DNA of 42,391 bases from Limnohabitans sp. Rim8 (GCA_945897795.1 CAMDFT010000018.1:1-42391), one strand, 5' to 3'. Positions 25,885-34,661 are shown, counted from the stretch's first letter. Notes: generated from the sequence alone by a model not told the origin. Translations and numbers: made by a program.

Positions 25885-26604
25885 ATGGACGAACCGATTC
25901 TGACAATGGAGGAAAGAGAGGCGATCAACAATGGTCGCTGGTTCTCAAGCCTTTCACCTTCACTACGACACGACATACTTCGATGCGCTTACGTCAAACG
26001 ACACAAAGATGGCGACATGCTCGCGGCACGGGGCGACCCGCCCGAGCAGTGGATCGCCTGTGCCAAGGGCGCAGTGCGCGTGAGCTCCACCTCGGTGTCG
26101 GGCAAACAGATCACCTTGACCTATGTGGAGCCGGGCATCTGGTTTGGCGATGTGTCGATCTTCGACGGAGACCGGCGCACACACGACTGCTATGCACACG
26201 GCGAGACGACCACGCTCAACGTGGCCAAGGCCGACTTCAAAAAAATCCTGACGCAGCACGTCGAGTTTTACGACGCCATGCTGCGCCTGCATGCACGGCG
26301 CATTCGCCAGCTCTACGGCTTGGTGGAAGACCTCAACACCCTGCCCTTGCGAGCGCGCTTGGCCAAACAGCTCAACCACCTGCTGCGCAGCTACGGTGTG
26401 CCCAGCTTGTCGGACGCCAAGGCGATCCGCATCAGCTTGCAACTGGCGCAAGAAGAGCTGGCGCAATTGCTGGGCGCATCACGCCAACGCGTGAACCAAG
26501 AACTCAAGCAAATGGAGCGCGAGCTGATCATCCGCATCGAGCCGGGCGGCCTGGTGGTGTTGGACCGCGACGCACTGTTGTTGATCGTGAACGCGGACCA
26601 CTGA
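25885..26604 (+). CDS. Crp/Fnr family transcriptional regulator
   Basis: A 239-residue regulator with an N-terminal cyclic-nucleotide-binding-type beta barrel (about residues 20-135) and a C-terminal winged helix. YVEPGIWFGDVSIFDGDRRT corresponds to the effector loop; it lacks the RxS pattern of cAMP-binding Crp, and there is no N-terminal cysteine cluster as in Fnr. The recognition helix is in LAQEELAQLLGASRQRVNQE. AAAGGA about eight bases before the ATG fixes the start. It lies between the crotonase gene and the kinase/acyl-CoA dehydrogenase pair on the same strand, so it may control them. The effector is unknown. Confidence 0.88.
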   Translation: MDEPILTMEEREAINNGRWFSSLSPSLRHDILRCAYVKRHKDGDMLAARGDPPEQWIACAKGAVRVSSTSVSGKQITLTYVEPGIWFGDVSIFDGDRRTHDCYAHGETTTLNVAKADFKKILTQHVEFYDAMLRLHARRIRQLYGLVEDLNTLPLRARLAKQLNHLLRSYGVPSLSDAKAIRISLQLAQEELAQLLGASRQRVNQELKQMERELIIRIEPGGLVVLDRDALLLIVNADH

Positions 26605-26668
26605 CGCGTTCGAATTTACCTCTCCCGTCGGCCGCTTGGTGCGACCGACCCACAGCCCGGGTCAACCC

Positions 26669-27754
26669 ATGAGTGCATTTGATCATTTCGTGGGGACCCG
26701 GCCTGTCACGGGCACCCATGCCTTCGACATCCCCGCCTTGGAAAGCTGGCTCAGCGCCAGACTTCCCGGATTTGCGGGCCCCTTGAGCGTTGAAATGTTC
26801 AAAGGCGGACAGTCCAACCCCACCTACAAACTCATCACGCCCACTTGCCAATACGTGATGCGTGCCAAGCCCGGCCCAGTGGCCAAGCTGCTGCCTTCAG
26901 CCCACGCCATCGAGCGCGAGTTCGCGGTCATGAAAGGCCTGCACGGCACCGACGTGCCCGTGGCCCAAATGCATGTGCTGTGCGACGACGAAGCGGTGAT
27001 TGGCCGCGCGTTTTACGTCATGGAGTTTGTGCAAGGCCGCGTGCTGTGGGACCAATCCTTGCCTAGCATGACACCTGCAGAGCGCGGCGCAATTTACGAC
27101 GAAATGAACCGCGTGCTGGCCGCGCTGCACAAGGTCGATGTGGCCAAACAAGGCCTGTCCAGCTATGGCAAACCCGGCAACTACATTGAGCGCCAAATCG
27201 GCCGCTGGAGCAAGCAATACGCCGCCTCCATCACCCAGCCTATTCCCGAGATGGACCAGCTGATCGAATGGCTGCCGAAAAACATTCCGGACAGCGCCAA
27301 AGACGAATCGATGGTCGGCGTTGTGCATGGCGACTACCGGCTGGACAACCTGATGTTTCACCCCACCGAAGCCCGCGTGCTGGCCGTGCTCGACTGGGAA
27401 CTGTCCACACTGGGCCACCCGCTGGCCGACTTCAGCTACCACTGCATGGCCTGGCACATCAGCCCCGGCACCTTCCGGGGCATTGGTGGGCTTGATCTCG
27501 CCAGCCTGGGCATCCCATCAGAGGCCGATTACATCCGCCGCTATTGCGAGCGCACCGGGTTCACCACACCAGAGGTTTTGGCCAAAGACTGGAACTTTTA
27601 CCTCGCCTACAACATGTTCCGCATCGCGGCCATCTTGCAAGGCATTGCCAAACGCGTCGAAGACGGCACTGCCTCCAGCGACCAGGCCAAAACATCGGGC
27701 GCTGGCGCCAAGCCCATGGCCGAACTGGCCTGGCGTTTTGCCTGCCAAGCCTGA
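26669..27754 (+). CDS. APH-family phosphotransferase (LvaA/ACAD10-11 kinase-like)
   Basis: A 361-residue protein kinase-fold enzyme of the aminoglycoside phosphotransferase family. The glycine-rich start region is FKGGQSNPTYKL, the ATP-binding Lys is probably in YVMRAKPG, the catalytic loop is VVHGDYRLDNLMFHP and the metal-binding motif VLDWELSTLGHPLADFSY. This subfamily matches the kinase half of animal ACAD10/11 and bacterial LvaA, which phosphorylates the 4-hydroxyl of 4-hydroxyacyl-CoA. The neighbour 42 bp downstream is an acyl-CoA dehydrogenase, the other half of that fusion. Drug resistance is therefore unlikely. The start at 26669 is chosen by family alignment, since the extension from 26636 has no ribosome binding site. 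Confidence 0.85.
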   Translation: MSAFDHFVGTRPVTGTHAFDIPALESWLSARLPGFAGPLSVEMFKGGQSNPTYKLITPTCQYVMRAKPGPVAKLLPSAHAIEREFAVMKGLHGTDVPVAQMHVLCDDEAVIGRAFYVMEFVQGRVLWDQSLPSMTPAERGAIYDEMNRVLAALHKVDVAKQGLSSYGKPGNYIERQIGRWSKQYAASITQPIPEMDQLIEWLPKNIPDSAKDESMVGVVHGDYRLDNLMFHPTEARVLAVLDWELSTLGHPLADFSYHCMAWHISPGTFRGIGGLDLASLGIPSEADYIRRYCERTGFTTPEVLAKDWNFYLAYNMFRIAAILQGIAKRVEDGTASSDQAKTSGAGAKPMAELAWRFACQA

Positions 27755-27796
27755 GCTTTTTTTAACACCGAATCACCAACCCACAGGAGATAGACC

Positions 27797-29056
27797 ATGG
27801 ATTTTGAATACACCCCCAAGGTCAAGGACATGCAGGCCCGCTTGTTGGCCTTCATGGACGAGCACATTTACCCGAATGAAGCACGGTTCTTCGAAGAGAT
27901 CGCCGAAAACCGCGCCAAAGGCAACGCCTGGGTGCCCACCAAAATTGTCGAAGAACTCAAACCCAAAGCGCTGGCCGCCGGTTTGTGGAACCTGTTTTTG
28001 CCCAAGTCCACTCGCGCCCCGCAAGGCCTGTCCAACCTCGAATACGCCCCCCTGTGCGAGATCATGGGTCGCGTGCCCTTTGCAGCTGAAATCTTCAACT
28101 GCTCGGCACCCGACACCGGCAACATGGAAACGCTGGAGCGCTATGCCAGCGAAAGCCTCAAAGACGAATGGCTCGAGCCCTTGCTGCGCGGCGAAATCCG
28201 CTCGGCCTTCTTGATGACCGAGCCCGATGTGGCCTCGTCCGACGCGACCAACATCGAATGCGAAATCCGCCGCGACGGCAACGATTACGTGATCAATGGC
28301 CGCAAGTGGTGGTCTTCCGGCGCGGGCGACCCACGCTGCACGATCTACATCGTCATGGGCAAGACCAACCCCGATGCAGGCCGTCATCAGCAGCAGTCCA
28401 TGATTGTGGTGCCCGCCAACTCGCCCGGCATCACCGTGGTGCGCGCCCTGTCGGTGTTTGGCTACGACGATGCCCCGCACGGCCACATGGAAGTGCTGCT
28501 CAAAGACGTGCGCGTGCCAGCCGAGAACATTTTGTTGGGCGAAGGCCGTGGCTTTGAAATCGCACAAGGCCGCTTGGGCCCTGGCCGCATTCACCACTGC
28601 ATGCGCACCATCGGCATTGCCGAGCGCGCCCTAGAGCTGATGTGCAAACGCCTGAACGAGCGCGTGGCCTTTGGCCGCGAAGTGGCCCGCCAGACCGTGT
28701 GGCAAGAACGCATCGCCGAATCGCGCTGCATGATCGAGCAAGCGCGCTTGCTGACCCTCAAAGCTGCCCACATGATGGACACCGTGGGCAACAAAGTCGC
28801 CAAAGCAGAAATCGCCATGATCAAGATCGTGGCCCCCAACATGGCCTGCCAGATCATCGACTGGGCGATTCAGGCCCACGGTGGCGGCGGTGTGTCGCAA
28901 GACTTCCCGCTGGCCTATGCCTACGCCCACCAGCGCACCCTGCGCCTGGCCGATGGTCCTGACGAAGTGCACCGCAACTCGCTGGCCAAACTGGAGCTGG
29001 CCAAGCAACTGGCTTTGCCCGGTGATTTGGGCATGCCCATCACCCGGGGCAGCTGA
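27797..29056 (+). CDS. Acyl-CoA dehydrogenase family protein (ACAD10/11, LvaC-like)
   Basis: A 419-residue FAD enzyme with the full acyl-CoA dehydrogenase fold. [20 protein letters not shown] and [15 protein letters not shown] are the FAD- and substrate-binding signatures of the middle domain. [35 protein letters not shown] and [19 protein letters not shown] belong to the C-terminal helical domain. The WWSSGA and DGPDEVH motifs are those of the ACAD10/11 branch. GGAGATAGACC before the ATG supports the start. Paired with the kinase gene upstream it could remove phosphate from a phosphorylated hydroxyacyl-CoA to give an enoyl-CoA; this is inference from the fused animal enzymes and LvaC. A hairpin follows at 29075-29096. 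Confidence 0.9.
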   Translation: MDFEYTPKVKDMQARLLAFMDEHIYPNEARFFEEIAENRAKGNAWVPTKIVEELKPKALAAGLWNLFLPKSTRAPQGLSNLEYAPLCEIMGRVPFAAEIFNCSAPDTGNMETLERYASESLKDEWLEPLLRGEIRSAFLMTEPDVASSDATNIECEIRRDGNDYVINGRKWWSSGAGDPRCTIYIVMGKTNPDAGRHQQQSMIVVPANSPGITVVRALSVFGYDDAPHGHMEVLLKDVRVPAENILLGEGRGFEIAQGRLGPGRIHHCMRTIGIAERALELMCKRLNERVAFGREVARQTVWQERIAESRCMIEQARLLTLKAAHMMDTVGNKVAKAEIAMIKIVAPNMACQIIDWAIQAHGGGGVSQDFPLAYAYAHQRTLRLADGPDEVHRNSLAKLELAKQLALPGDLGMPITRGS

Positions 29057-29074
29057 TTGCGCCATCCCAAATCA

Positions 29075-29096
29075 GCAGCGTCTTTGACGACGCTGC
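29075..29096 (+). terminator. Hairpin after the acyl-CoA dehydrogenase gene
   Basis: GCAGCGTC (29075-29082) and GACGCTGC (29089-29096) form a perfect 8-bp stem with loop TTTGAC, 18 bp after the stop codon. No T-run follows, so termination strength is uncertain. Confidence 0.5.
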
Positions 29097-29216
29097 CGAG
29101 TTCCATTTGGGGACCGGTGAGCAACTGGTTTGTCAGGACGACGGTCTGTTGATGGTGACCTGAGAAGCAGCTGTCGGGCCTGAAGGCACCGACCTACAAA
29201 ATGCACAAGAGTGCGC

Positions 29217-30203
29217 TCAGTGCACCGAACCTGCAGGCAAATCGGGTGGCAAGCCGGTAAACAAGGCGGCTGCGTCCACCGGGTCAAATCGGTATTGCGC
29301 ACCGCAAAAATCGCAGCCCACTTCCACCTGGCCCTGCTCGGCGATGATGCCTTCGACCTCTTCGCTGCCCAAGCTGCGGATCATGCGGCCCACGCGTTCG
29401 CGGTTGCAGCGGCAAGCAAAGCGCGGACCTGTCTCGCCGATGAAGGGCTCAAAACGCGCCAGCGGCTCCTCCCAATACAAGCGGTGCAGGATGGTTTCAG
29501 CGTCCAGCCCCAGCAGCTCTTCGCGCTTGAGGCTCTTGGTCAAAATCGAAATGCGGCTGAAGTCTTCGCTCTGACCCAACACCGATTCGCGCAGGAGTGA
29601 ATCGGTTTGACCGGCCAAATTGCCCTCGCCCTCAATGGGCAAACGCTGAATCAGCAGGCCCGCCGCCACCTTGTCATCGGCCGCCAGCACCAGTACGGTG
29701 TCCAGTTGCTCGGACTGCAGCATGTAGTGCTCCAGCACCTCGCTGATGTTCTCCAGTTTTTCGCCCCGGTCACCAAACAGCGGCACCACGCCCTGGTAAG
29801 GCTGCTGACCCGGCAAGCGGTCTTGCGGGTCGAGCGTGATGGCACAGCGCCCCTCGTTGTTCACGTTGACCATCTGGCTCAGGGTGGCACTGTCGGCGAC
29901 CTCGCCGACCTGGGTGCAGGTGGCGCGCAAGCTCAGGTCGGGTTGCACCTCGACCACGCCCAATTTCACGGGGCCGTCACCAAAAATCTGCAGCACCAAA
30001 GCGCCGTTGAACTTGATGTTGCCCTGCATCAACACGCCCGCCGCCGCCATCTCGCCCAGCAACTGGCGCACGGGCGCGGGATAAGCGCCGGTCTCGGAGT
30101 TGGCAGCGCGACGCGCCAAGATATCTTGCCAAGCGTCGGTCAGGCGCACCAGCATGCCGCGCACCGGCAGGCCTTCGAAAATGAATTTATGGAGTTCGGA
30201 CAA
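29217..30203 (-). CDS. hslO: Redox-regulated chaperone Hsp33
   Basis: A 328-residue cytoplasmic holdase switched on by oxidation. The N-terminal domain begins with LHKFIFEGLPVRGMLVRLTD, as in HslO. The C-terminal switch carries the zinc-binding cysteines as a CxC pair (FACRCNRERV) and a CxxC pair (VGCDFCGAQYRF), both intact. Length and domain order agree with the family, with a slightly longer tail. It is convergent with the acyl-CoA dehydrogenase gene. The carbonic anhydrase gene lies 79 bp upstream on the same strand. Confidence 0.96.
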   Translation of the reverse strand: MSELHKFIFEGLPVRGMLVRLTDAWQDILARRAANSETGAYPAPVRQLLGEMAAAGVLMQGNIKFNGALVLQIFGDGPVKLGVVEVQPDLSLRATCTQVGEVADSATLSQMVNVNNEGRCAITLDPQDRLPGQQPYQGVVPLFGDRGEKLENISEVLEHYMLQSEQLDTVLVLAADDKVAAGLLIQRLPIEGEGNLAGQTDSLLRESVLGQSEDFSRISILTKSLKREELLGLDAETILHRLYWEEPLARFEPFIGETGPRFACRCNRERVGRMIRSLGSEEVEGIIAEQGQVEVGCDFCGAQYRFDPVDAAALFTGLPPDLPAGSVH

Positions 30204-30282
30204 AGTTCAATCAACAGCCCCGTGGGGCCGATCCTCAAAAGTTAAAAAGCGTTCGGTCAGGCCAACAAGATGATCGAAAACA

Positions 30283-30807
30283 TCAGCTGATTTTTTTCAG
30301 ACCCGCCTTGAATCGGCGGGCGTTTTCTACATAGTGGCGAGCGCTTTGGCGCAAGCCCTCGATCTGCTCGGGGCTGAGCTCACGCACCACTTTGGCGGGC
30401 GTGCCCATGATCATGGAGCCATCGGGGAACTCTTTGCCCTCGGTCACCAGCGAACCGGCCCCCACCAGACAGTTCTTGCCGATTTTGGCGCCATTGAGCA
30501 CCACCGCGCCAATGCCAATCAGCGACTCGTCGCCAATCGTGCAACCGTGCAGCATGACCATGTGGCCCACCGTGACGTGCTTGCCCACCTTGATCGGTTT
30601 GCCGTGGTCGGCGTGCATCACGCTGCCGTCCTGGATGTTGCTGCCCTCGCCAATCTCGATGGTCTCGGTATCGCCACGCACCGTCACGCCAAACCAGATG
30701 CTGGCGTCCGCTGCGATCTTGACCGCGCCCATGACCTGTGCGTTGTCGGCCACCCAGGCGCTGTCGGCCACGTTGGGGGTTTGATCATCCAGTTGGTAAA
30801 TGGCCAT
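30283..30807 (-). CDS. Gamma carbonic anhydrase family protein
   Basis: A 174-residue left-handed beta-helix protein of the YrdA/PaaY type. The hexapeptide repeats run from about residue 10 to 130. The three metal-binding histidines are seen in SVMHADHGK and [10 protein letters not shown]. Many members of this family have weak or no carbonic anhydrase activity and some act as thioesterases, so only the family is firm. AGGAGAC before the ATG supports the start. It is divergent from the DUF455 gene across a promoter region with two perfect palindromes. Confidence 0.92.
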   Translation of the reverse strand: MAIYQLDDQTPNVADSAWVADNAQVMGAVKIAADASIWFGVTVRGDTETIEIGEGSNIQDGSVMHADHGKPIKVGKHVTVGHMVMLHGCTIGDESLIGIGAVVLNGAKIGKNCLVGAGSLVTEGKEFPDGSMIMGTPAKVVRELSPEQIEGLRQSARHYVENARRFKAGLKKIS

Positions 30808-30826
30808 GGCGGTCTCCTGTCGGTTG

Positions 30827-30854
30827 GGTTTTCATGAAAACCTACAATTGTAGG
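30827..30854. promoter_or_regulatory. Two abutting perfect palindromes in a divergent promoter
   Basis: GGTTTTCATGAAAACC (30827-30842, 16 bp) and CCTACAATTGTAGG (30841-30854, 14 bp) are both perfect and share two bases. They lie between the divergent carbonic anhydrase and DUF455 genes. The second contains TACAAT on each strand, which would serve as a -10 element in both directions. A regulator dimer at either palindrome could control both genes. Confidence 0.55.
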
Positions 30855-30893
30855 GATGCCCACCACCTGCCGTGGGCGCTGCCAGCGATCACC

Positions 30894-31670
30894 ATGCACA
30901 CCCTGCGCACCGCCGCCCTGCTCCCTTGGGCGCAAACCGACCCGAACCTGAAGGCCCTGGCCACTTTGGCACTGGACCTGAACCTGCCCGTGGGCGCGCA
31001 CGACAGCCTGAGCGCCCCCACTGCTTGCCCCGGCCGCGCCGCGCGCCCACTGTTGGTGCCGCACACGCAACTCAAAGCCAAATCCATGGCCACGCTCGAG
31101 GGTCGGGCCATGCTGGTGCACTCGATCGCCCACATCGAGCTCAACGCCATCGACTTGGCCTTGGATGTGGTCTGGCGCTTTGCGGGCATGCCCGAGGCTT
31201 TTTACACCGACTGGGTGCGCATCGCCCAAGAGGAAGCGAAGCACTTCACCCTGCTGCGCCAGCATTTGGTCAGCTTGGGTTTTGACTACGGCGATTTTCC
31301 GGCCCACAACACCTTGTGGGACATGGCCGAGCGCACCCAGGGCGACATCCTCGCGCGCATCGGCATCGTGCCGCGCACCATGGAGGCGCGGGGCCTCGAC
31401 GCTTCACCGGGTGTCAAAAACAAACTCGTCAGCGTGGGGGACCACCGGGCGGGCGAGATTTTGGACATCATCCTGGAAGACGAAATCGGCCATGTGGCCG
31501 CAGGCAACCGCTGGTACCGCTACCTGTGCGAAGAGCGCGGCCTGGACCCGGTCAGCACCTATGCCGACTTGATCGCGGAATACGACGCGCCCAAATTGCG
31601 CCCACCGTTCAACATGGCGGCGCGTCGGTTGGCAGGTTTTGAAGAAGCGGAATTGACAGCCTTGAACTAG
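30894..31670 (+). CDS. DUF455 ferritin-like protein
   Basis: A 258-residue protein of the ferritin-like superfamily. Carboxylate/His motifs typical of a di-iron four-helix bundle are seen in EGRAMLVHSIAHIELNAIDL, RIAQEEAKHFTLLRQHL and LEDEIGHVAAGNRWYRY. The reaction of DUF455 proteins is unknown, although the motif set suggests oxygen- or iron-related chemistry. ATG 30894 agrees with the family N-terminus; an upstream ATG at 30834 lies inside the promoter palindrome and is less likely. The stop shares the palindromic bases CTAG with the stop of xerD on the other strand. Confidence 0.87.
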   Translation: MHTLRTAALLPWAQTDPNLKALATLALDLNLPVGAHDSLSAPTACPGRAARPLLVPHTQLKAKSMATLEGRAMLVHSIAHIELNAIDLALDVVWRFAGMPEAFYTDWVRIAQEEAKHFTLLRQHLVSLGFDYGDFPAHNTLWDMAERTQGDILARIGIVPRTMEARGLDASPGVKNKLVSVGDHRAGEILDIILEDEIGHVAAGNRWYRYLCEERGLDPVSTYADLIAEYDAPKLRPPFNMAARRLAGFEEAELTALN

Positions 31671-32575
31671 CCCCGCGGGTGGTGCTGTGCATGCAGCGTC
31701 TTAAGCCGTTCCCGCGCCACATGCGTGTAGATGGTGGTGGTGGAAATGTCGGCGTGGCCCAGCAGCATCTGCACGGCGCGCAAGTCGGCCCCATGGTTGA
31801 GCAAATGCGTGGCAAAGGCGTGGCGCAGCGTGTGGGGTGACAGCGGCGCGGTGATGCCCGCATCGATCGCGTAGCGCTTGACCAAGCTCCAGAACATGAC
31901 GCGCGACATGGCTGTGCCCGGTGTGGTGCCGCTGGTGGTGACAAACAGATCTTGCGTTTGTCGCTGGCCCAACATGGCCGGTCTGGCCTGGCCCATATAG
32001 CGCTGCAACCATTCACGCGCCTCTTCGCCAAAAGGCACCAGGCGTTCTTTGCTGCCCTTGCCCATGATACGCAGCACCCCCTCATTGAGCGAGACATGCA
32101 GGGTTTTGAGGCTCACCAACTCGCTGACACGCAAACCACTGGCGTACATCATCTCCAGCATGGCGCGGTCACGCAGGCCCAACGGAGTGGTGATATCGGG
32201 CGCAGACAACAACGCATCGACCTGCGCCTCGCCCAAAGTTTTGGGCACGCGCAAGGCCTGTTTGGCGGCCAGCATGCGCAAGGTGGGGTCGGATTGAACC
32301 AGTTGTTCGCGCAGCGCCCACCTGAAAAACCGTTTGAACACCGTGAGCCTGCGGTTGGCCGATGTGGCCTTGGTCTGGCCATGGCGCTCGGCAAAGTAAG
32401 CCTGCAGGTGGTGCTCTTGGGTCGCCTCCAGCGCCAGCCTGTGGGTTAAAAACAGCCAGGTGGCGTAGAGCGACAAATCCAGACGGTAAGCCGCCAAGGT
32501 GTTGGCAGCCAGTCCGTCCTCCAGCCAGAGGGCCTCGGCAAAGCGGTCGATGGCGTTCTGGCTGGCCTCGTGCAT
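31667..32575 (-). CDS. xerD: Tyrosine recombinase XerD
   Basis: A 302-residue site-specific recombinase with the size of XerC/XerD. The N-terminal SAM-like domain (NAIDRFAEALWLEDGLAANT) is followed by the catalytic domain with Arg in ASGLRVSELV, His-x-x-Arg in SPHTLRHAFATHLLNHGAD, His in LLGHADISTT and the nucleophile Tyr in TTIYTHVA. I call it XerD rather than XerC because LRHAFATHLLNHGADLRAVQ is closer to XerD; the two are hard to separate by eye. It acts with its partner at dif to resolve chromosome dimers. No dif-like site is seen next to it, and nothing suggests a mobile element. It starts 9 bp after the Bug gene. Confidence 0.93.
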   Translation of the reverse strand: MHEASQNAIDRFAEALWLEDGLAANTLAAYRLDLSLYATWLFLTHRLALEATQEHHLQAYFAERHGQTKATSANRRLTVFKRFFRWALREQLVQSDPTLRMLAAKQALRVPKTLGEAQVDALLSAPDITTPLGLRDRAMLEMMYASGLRVSELVSLKTLHVSLNEGVLRIMGKGSKERLVPFGEEAREWLQRYMGQARPAMLGQRQTQDLFVTTSGTTPGTAMSRVMFWSLVKRYAIDAGITAPLSPHTLRHAFATHLLNHGADLRAVQMLLGHADISTTTIYTHVARERLKTLHAQHHPRG

Positions 32576-32584
32576 GGACTGAAA

Positions 32585-33559
32585 TCAGTCCAGCTTGAGT
32601 TTTTGCTGGTCCACGACTTTCTTGTACACCTCGAACTCGGCCTTGATCTGGGCCGTGAACTCTTCAGGCGTGTTGGCTACCACCAAAGAGCCGGTGTCGT
32701 TGATGCGCTTGGTCACGCCCGGCTCTTGCAGGGCTTTTTTCACGCCCGCACTGATCTTGTCCACCACCTCTTTGGGCAGATTTTTAGGGCCCATGATGCC
32801 GTAGTACGCCATGCGGTTGACAGGTTCCAAACCGATTTCCTTGAAGGTCGGCACGTTGGGCAACTGAGGCAAGCGCTGAGGCGCAGCCAGCACAATGGCC
32901 ACCAACTTGCCCGACTGGATGAAGGGCAACGCCGAGGGCAGGTTGTCAAAAATGATCGGCACCTGGCCGGCCACGGTATCGTTCAGGGCCGGACCCGCGC
33001 CGCGGTAAGGAATGTGGGTGATGAACACACCTGACAAGCTCTTCCACAACTCGGTTTGCAGGTGACCAATACCGCCCGTGCCGGACGAGGCGTAGGAATA
33101 TTTGCCGGGGTTCTTCTTCAGCTCGGCCACAAAACCCGCGTAATCCTTGGCCGGGAAGCTGGGGTGTACCGCGATCACGTTGGGCGTGGCGGCAATGTTG
33201 ATGATGGGCGTGAAGTCGGTCAGGACGTTGTACGGGATCTTGGGGTTGATGGCCGGGTTGGCGGCCGTGGTCGACACGGTGGCCATGCCCAGGCTGTAGC
33301 CATCGGGCGCAGCGCGGGCGGTCTCCAACGCACCCACCACGCCGCCGCCGCCGGCTTTGTTCTCCACAATCACGCTTTGGCCCAAGGCTTTGCCCAAGGG
33401 CTCAGAGATCACGCGGGCCACGATGTCGGTCGTTCCACCCGGTGCAAAAGGCACTTGAAGTTTGATTACTTTGTTGGGATAGGCCTGCGCCCACACCGAA
33501 CCACTGGCCAAAACGGTGGCAGCCAAACCAGCTGCCGAAACCAAACTGCGACGCTTCAT
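32585..33559 (-). CDS. Tripartite tricarboxylate transporter substrate-binding protein (Bug family)
   Basis: A 324-residue periplasmic binding protein of the Bug/TctC family. The signal peptide MKRRSLVSAAGLAATVLASG ends at SVWAQA. PFAPGGTTDIVARVISEPLG and VENKAGGGGVVGALETARA are family signatures, as are YASSGTGGIGHLQTELWKS and HIPYRGAGPALNDTVAGQV. Comamonadaceae carry many such genes without TctAB partners, and none is beside this one, so the ligand is unknown. AAGGAG before ATG 33559 fixes the start; the frame runs back to 33583. It lies directly upstream of xerD on the same strand and is divergent from the AEC transporter. Confidence 0.92.
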   Translation of the reverse strand: MKRRSLVSAAGLAATVLASGSVWAQAYPNKVIKLQVPFAPGGTTDIVARVISEPLGKALGQSVIVENKAGGGGVVGALETARAAPDGYSLGMATVSTTAANPAINPKIPYNVLTDFTPIINIAATPNVIAVHPSFPAKDYAGFVAELKKNPGKYSYASSGTGGIGHLQTELWKSLSGVFITHIPYRGAGPALNDTVAGQVPIIFDNLPSALPFIQSGKLVAIVLAAPQRLPQLPNVPTFKEIGLEPVNRMAYYGIMGPKNLPKEVVDKISAGVKKALQEPGVTKRINDTGSLVVANTPEEFTAQIKAEFEVYKKVVDQQKLKLD

Positions 33560-33670
33560 CGAAAACTCCTTAAAAGAGGGCACATGATAAGCAAAAACGG
33601 GCCCCTGTCGTGAGGGGGAAAACCCATAAAACCGTCAAAAAAGCATGAACCCCAGGTGACAAAACCCCGC

Positions 33671-33698
33671 TTGGACCACCTGAAAGGTCAGCTATCCT
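33671..33698 (+). promoter_or_regulatory. Predicted promoter for the AEC transporter, possibly leaderless
   Basis: TTGGAC (33671-33676) and TATCCT (33693-33698) are 16 bp apart. The start codon GTG is at 33705, six bases beyond the -10, close to where transcription would begin. No ribosome binding site precedes the GTG. This suggests a leaderless or near-leaderless message. Confidence 0.4.
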
Positions 33699-33704
33699 AG
33701 TCAA

Positions 33705-34613
33705 GTGAACTTTGCCCAACTCCTCTTCCCCGATTTTTCCCTGATTTTGTGCGGCTATCTGATCTGCCGCTTCACCGCCTTGAACCGCCCCGTGTGGCAA
33801 CAGGTGGAAAGTCTGGTCTATTTTTTCCTTTTCCCAGTTTTGTTGTTTCACTCCATCGTGAAAAGCCCGTTGGACCTGACGGCCGCCTCCAGCCTGATCG
33901 GCGCGGGCCTGAGCTTGGCGCTGGGGGCCATTGCTCTGACCTATAGCCTGCCCTACTGGCCTGTGCTGGGCCGCTACCTGGACCGGCGCGACCATGCTGC
34001 AGCGGCGCAGGTGGGCTTTCGCTTCAACTCCTTCATTGGCCTTGCGCTGGCCGAACGCCTGGCCGGGCCCGAAGGCTTGTTGATGATTGCGGTGCTGATT
34101 GGTTTTTGCGTGCCCCTGTTCAACATTGGCGCGATCTGGCCCATGGCCCGACAAGCCCAAACTGGCTTATTGCGCGAGCTGGTGCGCAACCCCCTGATCA
34201 TCGCCACCGTTTCAGGTCTAACAGCCAACTTGCTGGGCTTTCGCATGCCCGATGTGCTGGAGCCCAGCGTCAGCCGCATCGGTGCAGCCTCATTGGCGCT
34301 GGGTTTGATGGCGGCCGGCGCCGGCATGCAGCTGGGCAGCTTGCGCCAAGGCAAACTGCTGGGCACCACGGTGCTGCTGGTCAAACATGTGTTGATGCCC
34401 CTGATGGCGCTGGGCCTGTCGCGGCTGTTTGGCCTGAACCCCACCCAAACCACCATCTTGCTGGCCTTTTCAGCGCTGCCCACTGCCTCCACCTGCTATG
34501 TGCTGGCCGCCCGCATGGGCTACAACGGGCCGTATGTGGCGGCCTTGGTCACACTGTCCACCTTGGCCGGTATGTTGAGTTTGCCGTTTGCATTGGGTGT
34601 GCTGCGCGGCTGA
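33705..34613 (+). CDS. AEC family transporter
   Basis: A 302-residue membrane protein with about ten hydrophobic segments, the layout of the auxin efflux carrier family. LFPDFSLILCGYLICRF, VESLVYFFLFPVLLFHSIV and FNSFIGLALAERL in the first half and VRNPLIIATVSGLTANLLGF, ASLALGLMAAGAGMQLG and ALPTASTCYVLAARMGYN in the second half show the typical inverted repeat. Bacterial members export or import small organic acids such as malate; the substrate is unknown. The start is a GTG at 33705 without a ribosome binding site. It is divergent from the Bug gene and convergent with queG 49 bp away. Confidence 0.88.
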   Translation: MNFAQLLFPDFSLILCGYLICRFTALNRPVWQQVESLVYFFLFPVLLFHSIVKSPLDLTAASSLIGAGLSLALGAIALTYSLPYWPVLGRYLDRRDHAAAAQVGFRFNSFIGLALAERLAGPEGLLMIAVLIGFCVPLFNIGAIWPMARQAQTGLLRELVRNPLIIATVSGLTANLLGFRMPDVLEPSVSRIGAASLALGLMAAGAGMQLGSLRQGKLLGTTVLLVKHVLMPLMALGLSRLFGLNPTQTTILLAFSALPTASTCYVLAARMGYNGPYVAALVTLSTLAGMLSLPFALGVLRG

Positions 34614-34661
34614 ACAAAATTTGCGCTGCCAACCAAAGCTCGGTTTTGCAGGTCTGTGCCT

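Noticed and set aside
26669-27754. Aminoglycoside resistance gene
   Set aside because: The APH fold is shared, but the subfamily and the adjacent acyl-CoA dehydrogenase point to hydroxyacyl-CoA metabolism.
31667-32575. Phage or integron integrase
   Set aside because: Size and catalytic motifs fit housekeeping XerD, and no att site, tRNA or phage genes are adjacent.
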